This document shows positions 7,882-17,119 of a DNA stretch of 50,495 bases, piece after piece (position 1 is the stretch's first letter; each line of letters begins with the position of its first letter). A program made the translations under genes and the position numbers. This stretch comes from an uncultured Prevotellaceae bacterium (GTDB lineage Bacteria > Bacteroidota > Bacteroidia > Bacteroidales > Bacteroidaceae). Location of the stretch: contig ONMI01000013.1 of assembly GCA_900318915.1 (NCBI GenBank), positions 1-50,495 on the forward strand, read 5' to 3'. The notes beneath the pieces are model-generated. The model was given only the letters and a program-made list of their open reading frames with translations, was not told the DNA's origin and did no database searches.

Positions 7882-9801
7882 TCATTTCACCTCCTCGAAG
7901 TCGGCGTCCTGGATGTCGTCGTTCTGGTTGGTCTGGCCGCCGGCCTGCTGGCCGCCGTTGAAACCGCCCTGGTTGTAGTCGGCGCCGGGCTGACCCTGTG
8001 CGCCGGCCTGCTGGTACATCTTGGCACTGGCAGCCTGCATCACCTGGTTGAGGTTGTTGATGGCGTTGTCGATGGCAGCGATGTCACCGCTCTTGTGAGC
8101 GTCTCTGAGCTGCTGCAGAGCGGCGTCTACATTGGCGCGGTCGCTGCCCAGCTTGTCGCCGTTCTCGTTGAGGAAGGTCTCGGTCTGGAAGATCATCGAG
8201 TCGGCCTGGTTCAGCTTGTCGATGCGCTCGCGCTCCTTCTTGTCGGCCTCGGCGTTGCGCTCGGCCTCTGCCTTCATGCGCTCAATCTCCTCCTTGCTCA
8301 GACCAGACGAAGCTTCGATGCGGATGGCCTGCTCCTTGCCGGTTGCCTTGTCCTTGGCTGACACCTTCAGGATACCGTTGGCGTCGATGTCGAACGACAC
8401 CTCAATCTGAGGTATGCCGCGGCGTGCGGGAGCGATGCCGGTGAGGTTGAACTGGCCGATGCTCTTGTTCTGGGCAGCCATGGGGCGCTCGCCCTGCAGC
8501 ACATGGATGGTCACCTCGGTCTGGTTGTCGGCAGCTGTGGAGAACACCTGGCTGCGGTTGCAGGGGATGGTGGTGTTGGCATCAATCAGCTTGGTCATCA
8601 CACCGCCCAGGGTCTCGATGCCGAGGGTAAGCGGGGTCACGTCGAGCAGCACGATGTCCTGTCCGGTCTCGTTGTTCAGAATAGCACCCTGGATAGAAGC
8701 ACCTACGGCCACCACCTCGTCGGGGTTCACACCCTTCGAAGGCTCCTTGCCGAAGTAGTTCTTCACGAGGGTCTGGATGGCGGGTATACGGCTTGAGCCG
8801 CCCACGAGAATCACCTCGTCAATCTGGCTGGTGGTGAGCTTGGCGTCGGCCACAGCTTTCTGGCAGGGAGCCAGACAAGCCTGGATAAGACCATGGGCCA
8901 GCTGCTCGAATTTGGCGCGGGTGAGTGTCTTCACCAGGTGCTTGGGCACTCCGCCCACCGGCATGATGTAAGGCAGGTTTATCTCGGTCGAGGTGGTGCT
9001 CGAAAGCTCAATCTTGGCTTTCTCGGCAGCCTCCTTCAGGCGCTGCATGGCCATCGGGTCTTGCGAGAGGTCGGCACCTTCGTCGTTCTTGAACTCCTGG
9101 ATAAGCCAGTCGATGATTACCTGGTCGAAATCGTCGCCGCCCAGATGGGTGTCGCCGTTGGTGGAGAGCACCTCAAACACACCGCTGCCGAACTCGAGGA
9201 TAGAGATATCGAAGGTACCGCCTCCGAGGTCGAACACGGCTATCTTCATGTTCTTGTTGGCCTTGTCGAGACCGTAGGCCAAAGCGGCAGCTGTAGGCTC
9301 GTTCACGATACGTCTCACATTCAGTCCGGCTATCTGTCCGGCCTCTTTGGTGGCCTGACGCTGCGAGTCGCTGAAGTAGGCCGGCACGGTAATGACGGCT
9401 TCGGTCACTTCCTCGCCCAGATAGTCTTCGGCGGTCTTCTTCATCTTCTGGAGCACCATGGCGCTGATTTCCTGCGGGGTGAATTTGCGGCCGTCGATGT
9501 CTACGCGGGGATAGCCGTTCTCGTTCACCACTTTGAAAGGTACGCGCTCGCACTCTTTGCGGCACTGCTCATAGGTCTCGCCCATGAAGCGCTTGATGCT
9601 GTATACGGTGTTCTGCGGGTTGGTGATGGCCTGACGCTTGGCAGGGTCGCCCACTTTACGCTCGCCGTCTTTCACGAATCCCACCACGCTCGGGGTGGTG
9701 CGCTTGCCTTCGCTGTTGGCTATAACAACAGGCTCATTGCCTTCAAATACGGAAACACACGAGTTGGTGGTTCCTAAGTCGATTCCAATAATTTTTCCCA
9801 T
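7882..9801 (-). CDS. dnaK: molecular chaperone DnaK (Hsp70)
   Basis: 639-aa Hsp70 chaperone. It starts [14 protein letters not shown], the phosphate-1 loop of the actin-like ATPase domain. The linker and substrate-binding domain follow ([17 protein letters not shown]), then a helical lid and a Gly/Gln-rich tail ending DADFEEVK, the usual DnaK C-terminus. Length is normal. It folds client proteins in the cytosol with DnaJ and GrpE, which are not in this window. It stands alone: upstream recA is closed off by a terminator, and downstream lies a strong hairpin. The ~100-bp leader has no clear TAnnTTTG box; a TTTG about 18 bp before a TATAG string is the nearest thing to a promoter. A long antisense frame exists across the gene but is compositional. 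Confidence 0.97.
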   Translation of the reverse strand: MGKIIGIDLGTTNSCVSVFEGNEPVVIANSEGKRTTPSVVGFVKDGERKVGDPAKRQAITNPQNTVYSIKRFMGETYEQCRKECERVPFKVVNENGYPRVDIDGRKFTPQEISAMVLQKMKKTAEDYLGEEVTEAVITVPAYFSDSQRQATKEAGQIAGLNVRRIVNEPTAAALAYGLDKANKNMKIAVFDLGGGTFDISILEFGSGVFEVLSTNGDTHLGGDDFDQVIIDWLIQEFKNDEGADLSQDPMAMQRLKEAAEKAKIELSSTTSTEINLPYIMPVGGVPKHLVKTLTRAKFEQLAHGLIQACLAPCQKAVADAKLTTSQIDEVILVGGSSRIPAIQTLVKNYFGKEPSKGVNPDEVVAVGASIQGAILNNETGQDIVLLDVTPLTLGIETLGGVMTKLIDANTTIPCNRSQVFSTAADNQTEVTIHVLQGERPMAAQNKSIGQFNLTGIAPARRGIPQIEVSFDIDANGILKVSAKDKATGKEQAIRIEASSGLSKEEIERMKAEAERNAEADKKERERIDKLNQADSMIFQTETFLNENGDKLGSDRANVDAALQQLRDAHKSGDIAAIDNAINNLNQVMQAASAKMYQQAGAQGQPGADYNQGGFNGGQQAGGQTNQNDDIQDADFEEVK

Positions 9802-9900
9802 AGTTTTATTTGTTTTTTATTTGTTATTATTCATTCGTTTGTATGGACGGTAGTCCGCCTATATTCCTACAAATGGTGTGCCAAAAGGTTTTCTTGGAGC

Positions 9901-9950
9901 AAAAAAATGACGGGGAACGTGACATTCTGTCGCATTCCCCGTCGGTTTTT
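9901..9950 (-). terminator. bidirectional-looking terminator after recA
   Basis: GACGGGGAA (9909-9917) pairs with TTCCCCGTC (9935-9943), and the stem continues inward through GTGACA/TGTCGC. Both flanks carry T runs in the right direction: TTTTTTT on the minus strand after the hairpin, GGTTTTTT on the plus strand. It separates recA from dnaK on the minus strand. Confidence 0.8.
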
Positions 9951-9987
9951 TCGTTCTGAAAGTGTCAGTTTGGGTAGTGTGAGGTTA

Positions 9988-11073
9988 TCAGTCTTCTGCT
10001 TCGGCTGTTTCCTCGGCATCGCCCGGCTCCGGCTCGGCGGGCAGCGGGTGTCCGGTGATGGCGGCCATGATGCGGGCCTCCAGTTCGTCGCAGAGTTCGG
10101 GATTGTCTTTCAGCAGCGCCATGGTGGCGTCGCGTCCCTGTGCCAGTTTGCTTCCTTCGTAGGAGAACCAGGAGCCGCTTTTCTTGATGATGTCGTATTC
10201 CACGCCCAGGTCCACGATTTCGCCCACCTTGCTGATGCCCTCGCCGAAGAGGATGTCAAACTCCGTCTTGCGGAAGGGAGGCGCTACCTTATTTTTCACC
10301 ACGCGCACGCGGGTGTGGCTTCCGATGGCCTCGTCGCCGTCTTTCAGGGTGGTCACGCGGCGGATGTCGATACGCACGCTGGCATAGAATTTCAGGGCGT
10401 TGCCGCCGGTGGTGGTCTCAGGGTTGCCGAAGAGCACGCCAATCTTCTCTCTGAGCTGATTGATGAAGATGCAGGTGGTCTTGGTCTTGCTGATGGTGCC
10501 GGTGAGCTTGCGTAGGGCCTGGCTCATGAGTCGTGCCTGCAGACCCACCTTGTTGTCGCCCATGTCGCCCTCTATTTCCGTCTTCGGTGTCAGGGCGGCC
10601 ACGGAGTCGATCACGATGATGTCGATGGCCGATGAGCGAATCAGCTGGTCGGCTATCTCAAGGGCTTGCTCGCCGTTGTCGGGCTGTGATATCCACAGGT
10701 TGTCCACGTCGACACCCAGATTGGCGGCATAGAAGCGGTCGAAGGCATGCTCGGCATCGATGAAGGCGGCTATGCCGCCGGCTTTCTGTGCCTCGGCGAT
10801 GGCGTGTATGGCCAGTGTGGTCTTACCCGATGATTCGGGGCCGAAGATTTCGATGATGCGTCCTTTGGGATATCCGCCCACGCCCAGTGCGGCGTTCAGA
10901 CCGATACTGCCGGTCGATATCACTTCCACATTCTCCACTTTCTCGTCGCCCAGTTTCATGATGGAGCCTTTGCCGAAGTCTTTCTCTATCTTCGACATGG
11001 CAGCCTGCAGAGCCTGGAGCTTGCCCTCCGGAGTGGTCAGGGGGCCAGATGTAGGATTGATTTTCTTTGCCAT
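9988..11073 (-). CDS. recA: recombinase RecA
   Basis: 361-aa RecA, the ATP-dependent strand-exchange protein of homologous recombination and inducer of DNA-damage responses. Walker [10 protein letters not shown] is at residues 78-86, followed by the [19 protein letters not shown] (Walker B) and [10 protein letters not shown] segments, and an acidic C-terminal tail ([15 protein letters not shown]). Length is normal. It starts 31 bp after the end of the carboxynorspermidine synthase gene on the same strand, with no room for an obvious separate promoter, so the two are probably co-transcribed. The strong hairpin at 9909-9943 ends the unit. No SOS-type operator was recognised. Confidence 0.97.
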   Translation of the reverse strand: MAKKINPTSGPLTTPEGKLQALQAAMSKIEKDFGKGSIMKLGDEKVENVEVISTGSIGLNAALGVGGYPKGRIIEIFGPESSGKTTLAIHAIAEAQKAGGIAAFIDAEHAFDRFYAANLGVDVDNLWISQPDNGEQALEIADQLIRSSAIDIIVIDSVAALTPKTEIEGDMGDNKVGLQARLMSQALRKLTGTISKTKTTCIFINQLREKIGVLFGNPETTTGGNALKFYASVRIDIRRVTTLKDGDEAIGSHTRVRVVKNKVAPPFRKTEFDILFGEGISKVGEIVDLGVEYDIIKKSGSWFSYEGSKLAQGRDATMALLKDNPELCDELEARIMAAITGHPLPAEPEPGDAEETAEAED

Positions 11074-11104
11074 TTCTTATGTGTTATTTCTATTTTGTCG
11101 TTTA

Positions 11105-12343
11105 TTAGAGTTCCAGGTCGCCGTCGAACACCTCGTGCCAGGGCAGTCCCTGCTTGTTGAGCTGCTCCATGAAGGGATCCGGGTCGAAGTCTTCCACATT
11201 CCATACGCCCGGTTTCCTCCACAGTCCCTTGAAGAACATCATGGCGCCTATCATGGCGGGCACGCCGGTGGTGTAGCTCACGCCCTGCATGCCGGTCTCC
11301 TGGTAGGCGGCCTGGTGCGAGCAGTTGTTGTACACATAGTAGGTGCGCTCGCGTCCGTCTTTCAGTCCGCGTATGCGGCAGCCTATGCTGGTCTCGCCGT
11401 CGTAGTTCTCGCCCAGGTCCTGCGGGTTGGGCAGCACAGCCTTGAGAAATTGCAGGGGCACTATCTTTACCCTTGCGGTCTTGGTGGGGTCGTCGGCCAG
11501 GGGAGCCTCATATTCAATCTCGTCGATGCGGCTCATGCCGATGTTCTGTATCACGTCGAGGTGCTTGAGATACTGCTCACCGAAGGTCATCCAGAAACGG
11601 GCCTGCTTGATGGTGGGATAGTTCTTCACCAGGCTCTCCAGTTCCTCGTGGTGCATGAGATAGCTTTCGCGCGGTCCAATGTTGGGGTAGGTGAGTGCCT
11701 TGTGCACCTCGAGCGGCTCTGTCTCCAGCCATTGGCCGTCTTTGTAGTAGAGTCCCTTCTGGGTTATCTCGCGTATGTTGATTTCAGGGTTGAAGTTGGT
11801 GGCGAAAGCTTTGTGGTGGTTGCCGGCGTTGCAGTCTACGATGTCGAGATACTGTATCTCGTCGAAGTGGTGCTTGGCGGCATAGGCGGTGTAGATGCCG
11901 CTCACGCCCGGGTCGAATCCGCAGCCCAGTATGGCGGTCAGTCCGGCCTGCTCGAAACGCTCCTTATAGGCCCACTGCCAGCTGTACTCGAAGTGGGCCT
12001 CGTCTTTCGGCTCATAGTTGGCTGTGTCCAGATAGTGGCAGCCGCATGCCAGGCAGGCCTCCATGATAGTGAGGTCCTGATAGGGCAGTGCCAGGTTCAC
12101 CACCAGTTCGGGCTGGTAGTCGTTGAAGAGCGCTTTGAGCTGCTCCACGTCGTCGGCGTCAACCTGTGCGGTCTTGATATCCATGTTGTAGCCTTTGGCA
12201 TGGATGGCTTTTACGATTTGGTCGCATTTCTCCTTGCGGCGTGATGCAATCATGAAGTCGGTGAAGACATCGGCGTTCTGTGCTATCTTGAATGCCGCCA
12301 CGGTGGCCACGCCACCTGCTCCAATCATTAATAATTTGCTCAT
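11105..12343 (-). CDS. carboxynorspermidine synthase (saccharopine dehydrogenase family)
   Basis: 412-aa cytosolic oxidoreductase. It begins with a Rossmann NAD(P)-binding motif (LLMIGAGGVA, GAGGVA at residues 8-13), and later segments such as CHYLDTANYEPKDE, ILGCGFDPGVSGIYTAYAAKH and DCNAGNHHKAFATNFNPEINIRE are those of carboxynorspermidine/carboxyspermidine dehydrogenase. That enzyme condenses aspartate semialdehyde with a diamine (putrescine or diaminopropane) and reduces the imine, the first committed step of the alternative spermidine route used by many gut Bacteroidota. A partner decarboxylase (NspC-like) is not in the window. It lies between a DUF6621 gene (51 bp upstream) and recA. 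The saccharopine dehydrogenase name that automatic pipelines give would be less precise. Confidence 0.85.
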   Translation of the reverse strand: MSKLLMIGAGGVATVAAFKIAQNADVFTDFMIASRRKEKCDQIVKAIHAKGYNMDIKTAQVDADDVEQLKALFNDYQPELVVNLALPYQDLTIMEACLACGCHYLDTANYEPKDEAHFEYSWQWAYKERFEQAGLTAILGCGFDPGVSGIYTAYAAKHHFDEIQYLDIVDCNAGNHHKAFATNFNPEINIREITQKGLYYKDGQWLETEPLEVHKALTYPNIGPRESYLMHHEELESLVKNYPTIKQARFWMTFGEQYLKHLDVIQNIGMSRIDEIEYEAPLADDPTKTARVKIVPLQFLKAVLPNPQDLGENYDGETSIGCRIRGLKDGRERTYYVYNNCSHQAAYQETGMQGVSYTTGVPAMIGAMMFFKGLWRKPGVWNVEDFDPDPFMEQLNKQGLPWHEVFDGDLEL

Positions 12344-12394
12344 GTTGTTGATGGGTTAATGATTTTTATATGTTTTTTCCGGTATTGTCTTGAG

Positions 12395-12991
12395 TCAGAG
12401 GCCGTTCAGCTCCTCGCTTCTGATGCCCAGGGCGCTCATGAGCGAGTAGCCCAGAATCTCCTGGCCGAACTGGCCGCCGGGCATGGGCTGCATGGCCAGC
12501 AGGGTGATGCGCCGGTCGCTGTCGGCACGTCGCAGCGCTTGTCTCACGCTGTCGAAGTATTGCTCGTCGGGTATGAGTATGAGCCTTTTCACCTCTTTGG
12601 CGGCACAGCCCAGCTGCATTGTGCTTACGAAGAGCTCCTCGCGGCTGGCGATGCTCTCTTCGCTCACGGCGCTGATCACAAATTCACCCAGGTTGTCGCT
12701 GAAGGCTTGACCGTTGAGCTCCGTGGCATAGTCGCCGGGGGTGAAGTTGGCCATGCCGGTGTGCTTCTTGCTGTGGATGAGCACCACCTGTGTCTGCTCC
12801 TTGCCCTCACGCACTCCGCCGTCGAGCGCCACACAGTCTATCCACCGTGCCATGTCGGCCTTGGGTATGCGCCGTCCTATCATGCGCTCGAAGTTCACTG
12901 TCAGGTCGAAAGCCACCTTGTCCACGTAATCGGCGTCGGCTATAATCATGTTGTCGCAGGTCACTGCGGCGGGTGCTGTCTGTGCGTTCAT
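12395..12991 (-). CDS. DUF6621 family protein
   Basis: 198-aa soluble protein from the Met at 12991. The signature is an ADADYVDKVAFDLTVNFERM stretch followed by IPKADMARWIDCVALDGG, which I recall from a conserved Bacteroidales family of unknown function (DUF6621). The frame stays open upstream to 13192, but that extension (FFFYYYSS..., NNRRKRFQQRFF) is low-complexity and runs through the promoter box, so it is not used. The TAnnTTTG box ends only 5 bases before the chosen ATG, so either the mRNA is leaderless or translation starts at the next Met (~14 residues in). It heads the transcript that continues into carboxynorspermidine synthase and recA. No function can be given. Confidence 0.7.
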   Translation of the reverse strand: MNAQTAPAAVTCDNMIIADADYVDKVAFDLTVNFERMIGRRIPKADMARWIDCVALDGGVREGKEQTQVVLIHSKKHTGMANFTPGDYATELNGQAFSDNLGEFVISAVSEESIASREELFVSTMQLGCAAKEVKRLILIPDEQYFDSVRQALRRADSDRRITLLAMQPMPGGQFGQEILGYSLMSALGIRSEELNGL

Positions 12992-12996
12992 AGGCA

Positions 12997-13004
12997 CAAA
13001 GATA
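12997..13004 (-). promoter_or_regulatory. promoter -7 box of the DUF6621-recA unit
   Basis: Minus strand TATCTTTG matches the Bacteroidota -7 consensus TAnnTTTG. It ends 5 nt before the DUF6621 ATG (12991). No TTTG was found 19 bp upstream, so the -33 element is weak or absent. Confidence 0.6.
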
Positions 13005-13084
13005 CGCATTTTATCTGAAAAAAAGTATGCCGTGTGAAAAAAACGTTGTTGAAATCGTTTTCGTCGATTATTCGGTGGTAAAAC

Positions 13085-13115
13085 TTTCGCACACGGCAAT
13101 AAATGCTTACCTTTG
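13085..13115 (+). promoter_or_regulatory. nhaD promoter
   Basis: TACCTTTG at 13108-13115 matches TAnnTTTG. At the right 19-bp spacing lies TTTC (13085-13088), one base off the TTTG -33 element. The predicted mRNA would have a leader of about 55 nt before the nhaD ATG at 13177. Confidence 0.65.
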
Positions 13116-13176
13116 CACCCTGTTGGCAAACTACTGTAATAATAGAAGAAAAACATAATCATCAAAAACTGATAGA

Positions 13177-14511
13177 ATGACAACTTTGACACTGGCGATT
13201 GTTATCGTGTTTGTGCTGGGCTATCTGTGCATAGCCTTGGAAAGTGGACTGAAAATCAACAAGGCGGCAATCGCCCTGCTGATGTGTGTGGGATGCTGGA
13301 CCCTCTTCATGGTCGATCCGGGCAGTTATCTGCATGGTGCGGCCGAGAACATCACCCTTATGGTGAGCGAGGTGCTCAAGAACCATCTGGGCGAGACCAG
13401 CGAGACGCTCTTCTTCCTGATGGGCGCCATGACCATTGTGGAGATTGTAGACAAGAACGGCGGTTTCAATTTCGTGCGCGACACGATGATGACCACCAAC
13501 AAGCGCTCGCTCATGTGGCGCATCGCCTTCATGACCTTCTTCCTCTCGGCCATTCTCGACAACCTCACCACGAGTATCGTGATGATTATGGTGCTGCGCA
13601 AGCTCGTCTTCGACCGCAACGACCGCATGAAGTATGCCGCTCTTGTCATCATAGCAGCCAACAGCGGTGGTGCTTTCTCGCCCATCGGCGATGTGACCAC
13701 CATCATGCTGTGGATCAAGGGCATGATCACCACAAAGGGCGTGCTCACCGAGATATTCCTGCCTTCGCTTGTGTCGATGGTGGTGCCGGCCTTCATCATG
13801 CAGTATATGTTTAAGGGCAAGCTGGCCATGCCCAAGGGCGACAATGAGGTACAGAAAGCCGTGTTCTCGCAGAAACAGCGCCATGCCATCTTCTTCCTCG
13901 GTGTGGGCGGTCTTATCTTCGTGCCCATCTTCCGCTACCTCACCAACCTGCCTCCCTTCATGGGCATTCTGCTGGTGCTCGGCCTGCTCTGGTCGGCCAC
14001 GGAGTGGTTCTACCGCGGCGTACCCCAGCAGAAGGACGGCTTCTCGCAGCGTGTGTCTAAGTTGCTGTGCAATATCGACCTCTCCACCATCCTCTTCTTC
14101 CTTGGCATTCTGATGGCCGTAGCCTGTCTGGAGGAAGTGGGCGTGCTCACCTCGCTGGGCAAGGGTCTCGACTCCGTGTCGGGCGGCAACCACTATCTGG
14201 TGACAGGTGTCATCGGTGTTATCTCCAGCATTGTCGACAATGTGCCCCTCGTGGCTGGATGCATGGGTATGTATCCCATTGCCGAGGTGGGCGATTTCGC
14301 TGTCGACGGCGTGTTCTGGCAGCTGCTGGCCTACTGTGCCGGTGTGGGCGGTTCGATGCTCATCATAGGCAGCGCCGCCGGTGTGGTGGTCATGGGTCTG
14401 GAGAAGATAACCTTCGGATGGTATCTGCGCCACATCACGTGGATTGTGTTTGTGGGCTATATAGCCGGTATGGCCACCTACTGGTTCTGGCGTACACTGC
14501 TGTTCGCATAA
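13177..14511 (+). CDS. nhaD: NhaD-type Na+/H+ antiporter
   Basis: 444-aa integral membrane protein with about a dozen hydrophobic helices, the size of NhaD. It exchanges cytoplasmic Na+ (or Li+) for external protons. Paired motifs of the ion-transporter superfamily are visible: ILDNLTTS (D128-N129) and the inverted-repeat counterpart SIVDNVPLVAG (about residue 353), with ANSGGAFSPIGDVTT near 165-180. The start follows an A-rich leader and a recognisable promoter. It is monocistronic: the next gene (GH97) converges on it, and a 56-bp palindrome lies 12 bp after the stop. An open frame antisense to the whole gene is His/Gly-rich and was rejected. Confidence 0.92.
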   Translation: MTTLTLAIVIVFVLGYLCIALESGLKINKAAIALLMCVGCWTLFMVDPGSYLHGAAENITLMVSEVLKNHLGETSETLFFLMGAMTIVEIVDKNGGFNFVRDTMMTTNKRSLMWRIAFMTFFLSAILDNLTTSIVMIMVLRKLVFDRNDRMKYAALVIIAANSGGAFSPIGDVTTIMLWIKGMITTKGVLTEIFLPSLVSMVVPAFIMQYMFKGKLAMPKGDNEVQKAVFSQKQRHAIFFLGVGGLIFVPIFRYLTNLPPFMGILLVLGLLWSATEWFYRGVPQQKDGFSQRVSKLLCNIDLSTILFFLGILMAVACLEEVGVLTSLGKGLDSVSGGNHYLVTGVIGVISSIVDNVPLVAGCMGMYPIAEVGDFAVDGVFWQLLAYCAGVGGSMLIIGSAAGVVVMGLEKITFGWYLRHITWIVFVGYIAGMATYWFWRTLLFA

Positions 14512-14523
14512 AAACAATCGGTC

Positions 14524-14579
14524 TTTACTATACAGGGAGGGGGCGGAACCGCGGTTCCGCCCCCTCCCTGTATAGTAAA
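14524..14579. terminator. perfect 56-bp palindrome, bidirectional terminator
   Basis: Two 28-bp arms (14524-14551 and 14552-14579) are exact reverse complements with no spacer. The core is G/C-rich (gggggcgg/ccgcccc) and the outer ends are A/T-rich (tttactata/tatagtaaa). It lies exactly between the convergent nhaD and GH97 genes, so it probably terminates both. T/A-rich outer arms would supply the U tract in either direction. Confidence 0.75.
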
Positions 14580-14596
14580 ATGAAAAGGATTATCGC

Positions 14597-16606
14597 TTAC
14601 TTGATGATGGCAGCCATACCGCCGCCGGGGGCCAGGTGCAGGTGCATGTGGTCGTCTTTCCGCACCTCCATGTTTTGGCTCTTGTAGTCGCGGGCGTCGC
14701 GGGTGGCGTTGATGCCGTCGGTCATGAGTTGAGCCTGGTGCACGCCCTCCGATAGGAAGTCGAGCTGCAGGGTGATGTCGCGTGCTGTCCAGTTGGTCAT
14801 GCCTCCCACATACCAGGTGCAGCCCTTGCGTCGTGCCACCACCAGATATTCGCCCATCTCGCCCTCCAGGGCTATGGTCTCGTCGAAGGTGGTGGGTATC
14901 TGTGCGATGAAGTCGGTGCACTCCTGTTCTTTCTCATATTTCGTGGGACTGTCGGCCAGCATCTGCAGCGGAGCCTCGTAGGCCACATACATGGCCAACT
15001 GGTGGGCGCGGGTGCCTTGGCTCATGGGGTTGCCGTTGTTGCCGAAGAAGGCGTCTCTGTTGGCATTGACCATGGCGCCGGGAGTGTAGTCCATGGGGCC
15101 GGGCAGCATGCGCAGATAGGGTGCCGTCACATCATAACGCGGAAAGTCGTGCACCGGTCCTTGCTGTGTGCGGGCCTCCCACTTGCAGTTCTCCAGACCC
15201 TTTACCCCTTCAAAGTTCATGATGTTGGGATAGGCGCGCTGTATGCCGAAAGGCTTCAGTCCGTGCAGGTCGAGCAGCAGGTGGTGCTTGGCGGCGCAGG
15301 CGGCCAGCTCATAGGCGGAGCGAATCACGCACTGGTCGTCGCGGTCGAAGAAGTCAACCTTGAATCCTTTCACGCCCATGGCCTCATAGTGTGCCATGGC
15401 CCGTTCCATGTCGCCTATGCAGTTGCGCCAGCTGCTCCACAGTATCACACCCACCCCTTTCTGCCGTCCGTAGTCCACCAGCTGCTGCAGGTCTATTTCC
15501 GGGTTCAGGTCATCGAGCAGACTCTCCTTGCCGCTCCATCCTTCGTCGATGATGATATATTCCAGGTGGTTGCGTGCAGCGAAGTCGATGTAATAGCGGT
15601 AGGTGGCGGTGTTCATGCCGGCCACGAAGTCCACTCCCGTCAGGTTAGTGTTGTTCCACCAGTCCCAGGCCACTTTGCCCGGCTTTATCCACGAGGTGTC
15701 CTTGAGGCGGCAGGCCGGTGCCAGCCGCTGTGCCATGTCGCTGTTCAGCAGGTCGGCGTCGTTGGTGCTCACCAGCACGGCGCGCCAGGGCAGTTCGTAG
15801 GGCGCCTTGCTCTCATGGCGCGCTATGTAGTCGGCGCGGCGTGTGGGCACCAGATTCAGCCTCCCATATCCGCTTATCTCTTCCTCCAGGGGGTAGGGTG
15901 CGAAATCGGCCTTCAGGCTGTTTCCCTTTCCCTTGAGCAGCATCATGCCTGGATAGTCTTCCACGCCGGCGTCCATCACCACCGCTTTCTTGCCGTGGGG
16001 CAAGCACACTGCCAGCGGGGTGATGGCCAGTGAGTCGGCATACATCTTAGAGAGCGGTGTCTCGTCGTAGAAACTCTCAAACGAGTAGCACCAGCGCTCG
16101 CCCGAGCGGTTGTCGTTCACATAAGGTATGAAGGCGGGGTAGTCGGCTGCGAAACGGAACTCCGCTTTCTCGCAGGTCACGTTGAAAGGCTTCCCTATCC
16201 GCGTCATGATGCGGTAGGCCGCCCCGTCGTCGTAGGCGCGGAACTGCACCGCCATTTTGCCGAAATCCACAGTCAGTGCATTGTAATGGTCCTCTACCTT
16301 ACTCTTTTTGTAGAAAGGCGTGTCGAAGGAAAAATTGCTGCCCGAGCGTGCCACCTTCATACGTTTCACGTCCTTGGCGGTGAGCGTGCCCAGTTCTACC
16401 GTTTGTTTGCCGACTTGGCACTTCAGACCGATTTCCGAGGGGGTGAGCACAGCGTCGCCGTCGTGGCCGACGCTCCAGGTCAGACTGCCTGTGGTTCCTA
16501 CGGTGATGATAAGCTTGCCGTCGGGCGATGCCACCTGCAGGTCCTGTGCCGACACGGGGGCAGCGACAGCGAGACATGTCAAAATAGTAAAAATATAATT
16601 CTTCAT
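14597..16606 (-). CDS. GH97 glycoside hydrolase, probably retaining alpha-galactosidase type
   Basis: 669-aa secreted enzyme from the Met at 16606, which starts a clear signal peptide (MKNYIFTILTCLAVAAPVSA|Q). The frame is open 24 bp further up but lacks a signal there. An N-terminal beta-sandwich (to ~270) precedes a TIM barrel with KVAWDWWNNTNL, EYIIIDEGWS, KGFKVDFFDRDDQ and NIMNFEGVKGLEN, all GH97 landmarks. GH97 removes alpha-linked glucose or galactose. The KVDF aspartate and NFEG glutamate fit the retaining alpha-galactosidase branch better than the SusB alpha-glucosidase branch, which has Gly at the Asp position. This subgroup call is inference. The 120-aa anchored protein gene ends 20 bp upstream. 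The periplasm is the likely location. Confidence 0.88.
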   Translation of the reverse strand: MKNYIFTILTCLAVAAPVSAQDLQVASPDGKLIITVGTTGSLTWSVGHDGDAVLTPSEIGLKCQVGKQTVELGTLTAKDVKRMKVARSGSNFSFDTPFYKKSKVEDHYNALTVDFGKMAVQFRAYDDGAAYRIMTRIGKPFNVTCEKAEFRFAADYPAFIPYVNDNRSGERWCYSFESFYDETPLSKMYADSLAITPLAVCLPHGKKAVVMDAGVEDYPGMMLLKGKGNSLKADFAPYPLEEEISGYGRLNLVPTRRADYIARHESKAPYELPWRAVLVSTNDADLLNSDMAQRLAPACRLKDTSWIKPGKVAWDWWNNTNLTGVDFVAGMNTATYRYYIDFAARNHLEYIIIDEGWSGKESLLDDLNPEIDLQQLVDYGRQKGVGVILWSSWRNCIGDMERAMAHYEAMGVKGFKVDFFDRDDQCVIRSAYELAACAAKHHLLLDLHGLKPFGIQRAYPNIMNFEGVKGLENCKWEARTQQGPVHDFPRYDVTAPYLRMLPGPMDYTPGAMVNANRDAFFGNNGNPMSQGTRAHQLAMYVAYEAPLQMLADSPTKYEKEQECTDFIAQIPTTFDETIALEGEMGEYLVVARRKGCTWYVGGMTNWTARDITLQLDFLSEGVHQAQLMTDGINATRDARDYKSQNMEVRKDDHMHLHLAPGGGMAAIIK

Positions 16607-16626
16607 GATATGGTTGGGTTTGTTGC

Positions 16627-16989
16627 TCACTTGTCTTCTGGTGGCAATTGGGCGGTGTTGTTCAGGTTCTGAAAGTGGTTCACCAGCCGGCGCTCGTCGA
16701 TGAAGTCTCTCAACCCCAATTCGTTTAGATAGTGGGTGGAAATCAGCGAACTGGCATAGAGCCGGTTCACTCTGTCGAGAAGGGGATTGAACTCCTTCTT
16801 CAGTTGGTGCGCTTCCTCATCGGTGAAGAAGTGTGAAGGGTCTGACAATTCCTGCAGCCGCTCGTGGAAACGGCGAGCCAATTCGGCGCATTGCAGGGCC
16901 TCTTTCATGAGCCGTTTCTTTTTCAAATGGATATACAGGAATGGTGCGGCTATGATGAGAAGGGCTGTTATGGTGAGGATAATCTTCAT
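16627..16989 (-). CDS. small membrane-anchored protein, function unknown
   Basis: 120 aa. Residues 3-22 are a single hydrophobic helix (IILTITALLIIAAPFLYIHL) followed by KKKR, so it is an N-in single-pass or uncleaved signal-anchor protein. The rest is charged and helical (MKEALQCAELARRFHERLQE). I do not recognise the family. It starts close to a TACTTTTG promoter box and ends 20 bp before the GH97 start, so it leads that operon. Confidence 0.7.
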   Translation of the reverse strand: MKIILTITALLIIAAPFLYIHLKKKRLMKEALQCAELARRFHERLQELSDPSHFFTDEEAHQLKKEFNPLLDRVNRLYASSLISTHYLNELGLRDFIDERRLVNHFQNLNNTAQLPPEDK

Positions 16990-17022
16990 ATTCGTTATGT
17001 AGAATAGTAGTGAAACTTTCTA

Positions 17023-17030
17023 CAAAAGTA
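17023..17030 (-). promoter_or_regulatory. promoter -7 box for the 120-aa gene and GH97
   Basis: Minus strand TACTTTTG fits TAnnTTTG. It lies 33 bp before the ATG at 16989. No good -33 TTTG at 19 bp. Confidence 0.5.
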
Positions 17031-17105
17031 GGTATTTTTTTTGAATTGTCCTTGTTTTTTTGTCATATAATAGATAACGGTGGCCGAAGATATAATCAAA
17101 TTTTG

Positions 17106-17113
17106 TAAATTTG
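17106..17113 (+). promoter_or_regulatory. promoter -7 box of the PH-like/dacB operon
   Basis: TAAATTTG followed by CACCC. The gene's ATG (17120) is only 6 nt beyond the box, so the transcript should be leaderless or nearly so. Confidence 0.6.
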
Positions 17114-17119
17114 CACCCT

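Noticed and set aside
8893-9777. Long open frame on the plus strand opposite dnaK
   Set aside because: It mirrors dnaK codons, has Val/Gly/Leu/His-rich low-quality protein text, and dnaK itself is certain.
9802-9900. A heat-shock type promoter before dnaK
   Set aside because: No TAnnTTTG box and no convincing sigma-32-like sequence. A TTTG 18 bp before a TATAG string is too weak to call.
13009-13192. N-terminal extension of the DUF6621 protein up to 13192
   Set aside because: The extension covers the promoter box and the divergent nhaD leader and is low-complexity Phe/Tyr and Arg-rich text.
13162-14517. 451-codon minus-strand frame opposite nhaD
   Set aside because: Almost entirely His/Glu/Gly-rich. 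It is antisense to membrane helices and has no promoter or family resemblance.
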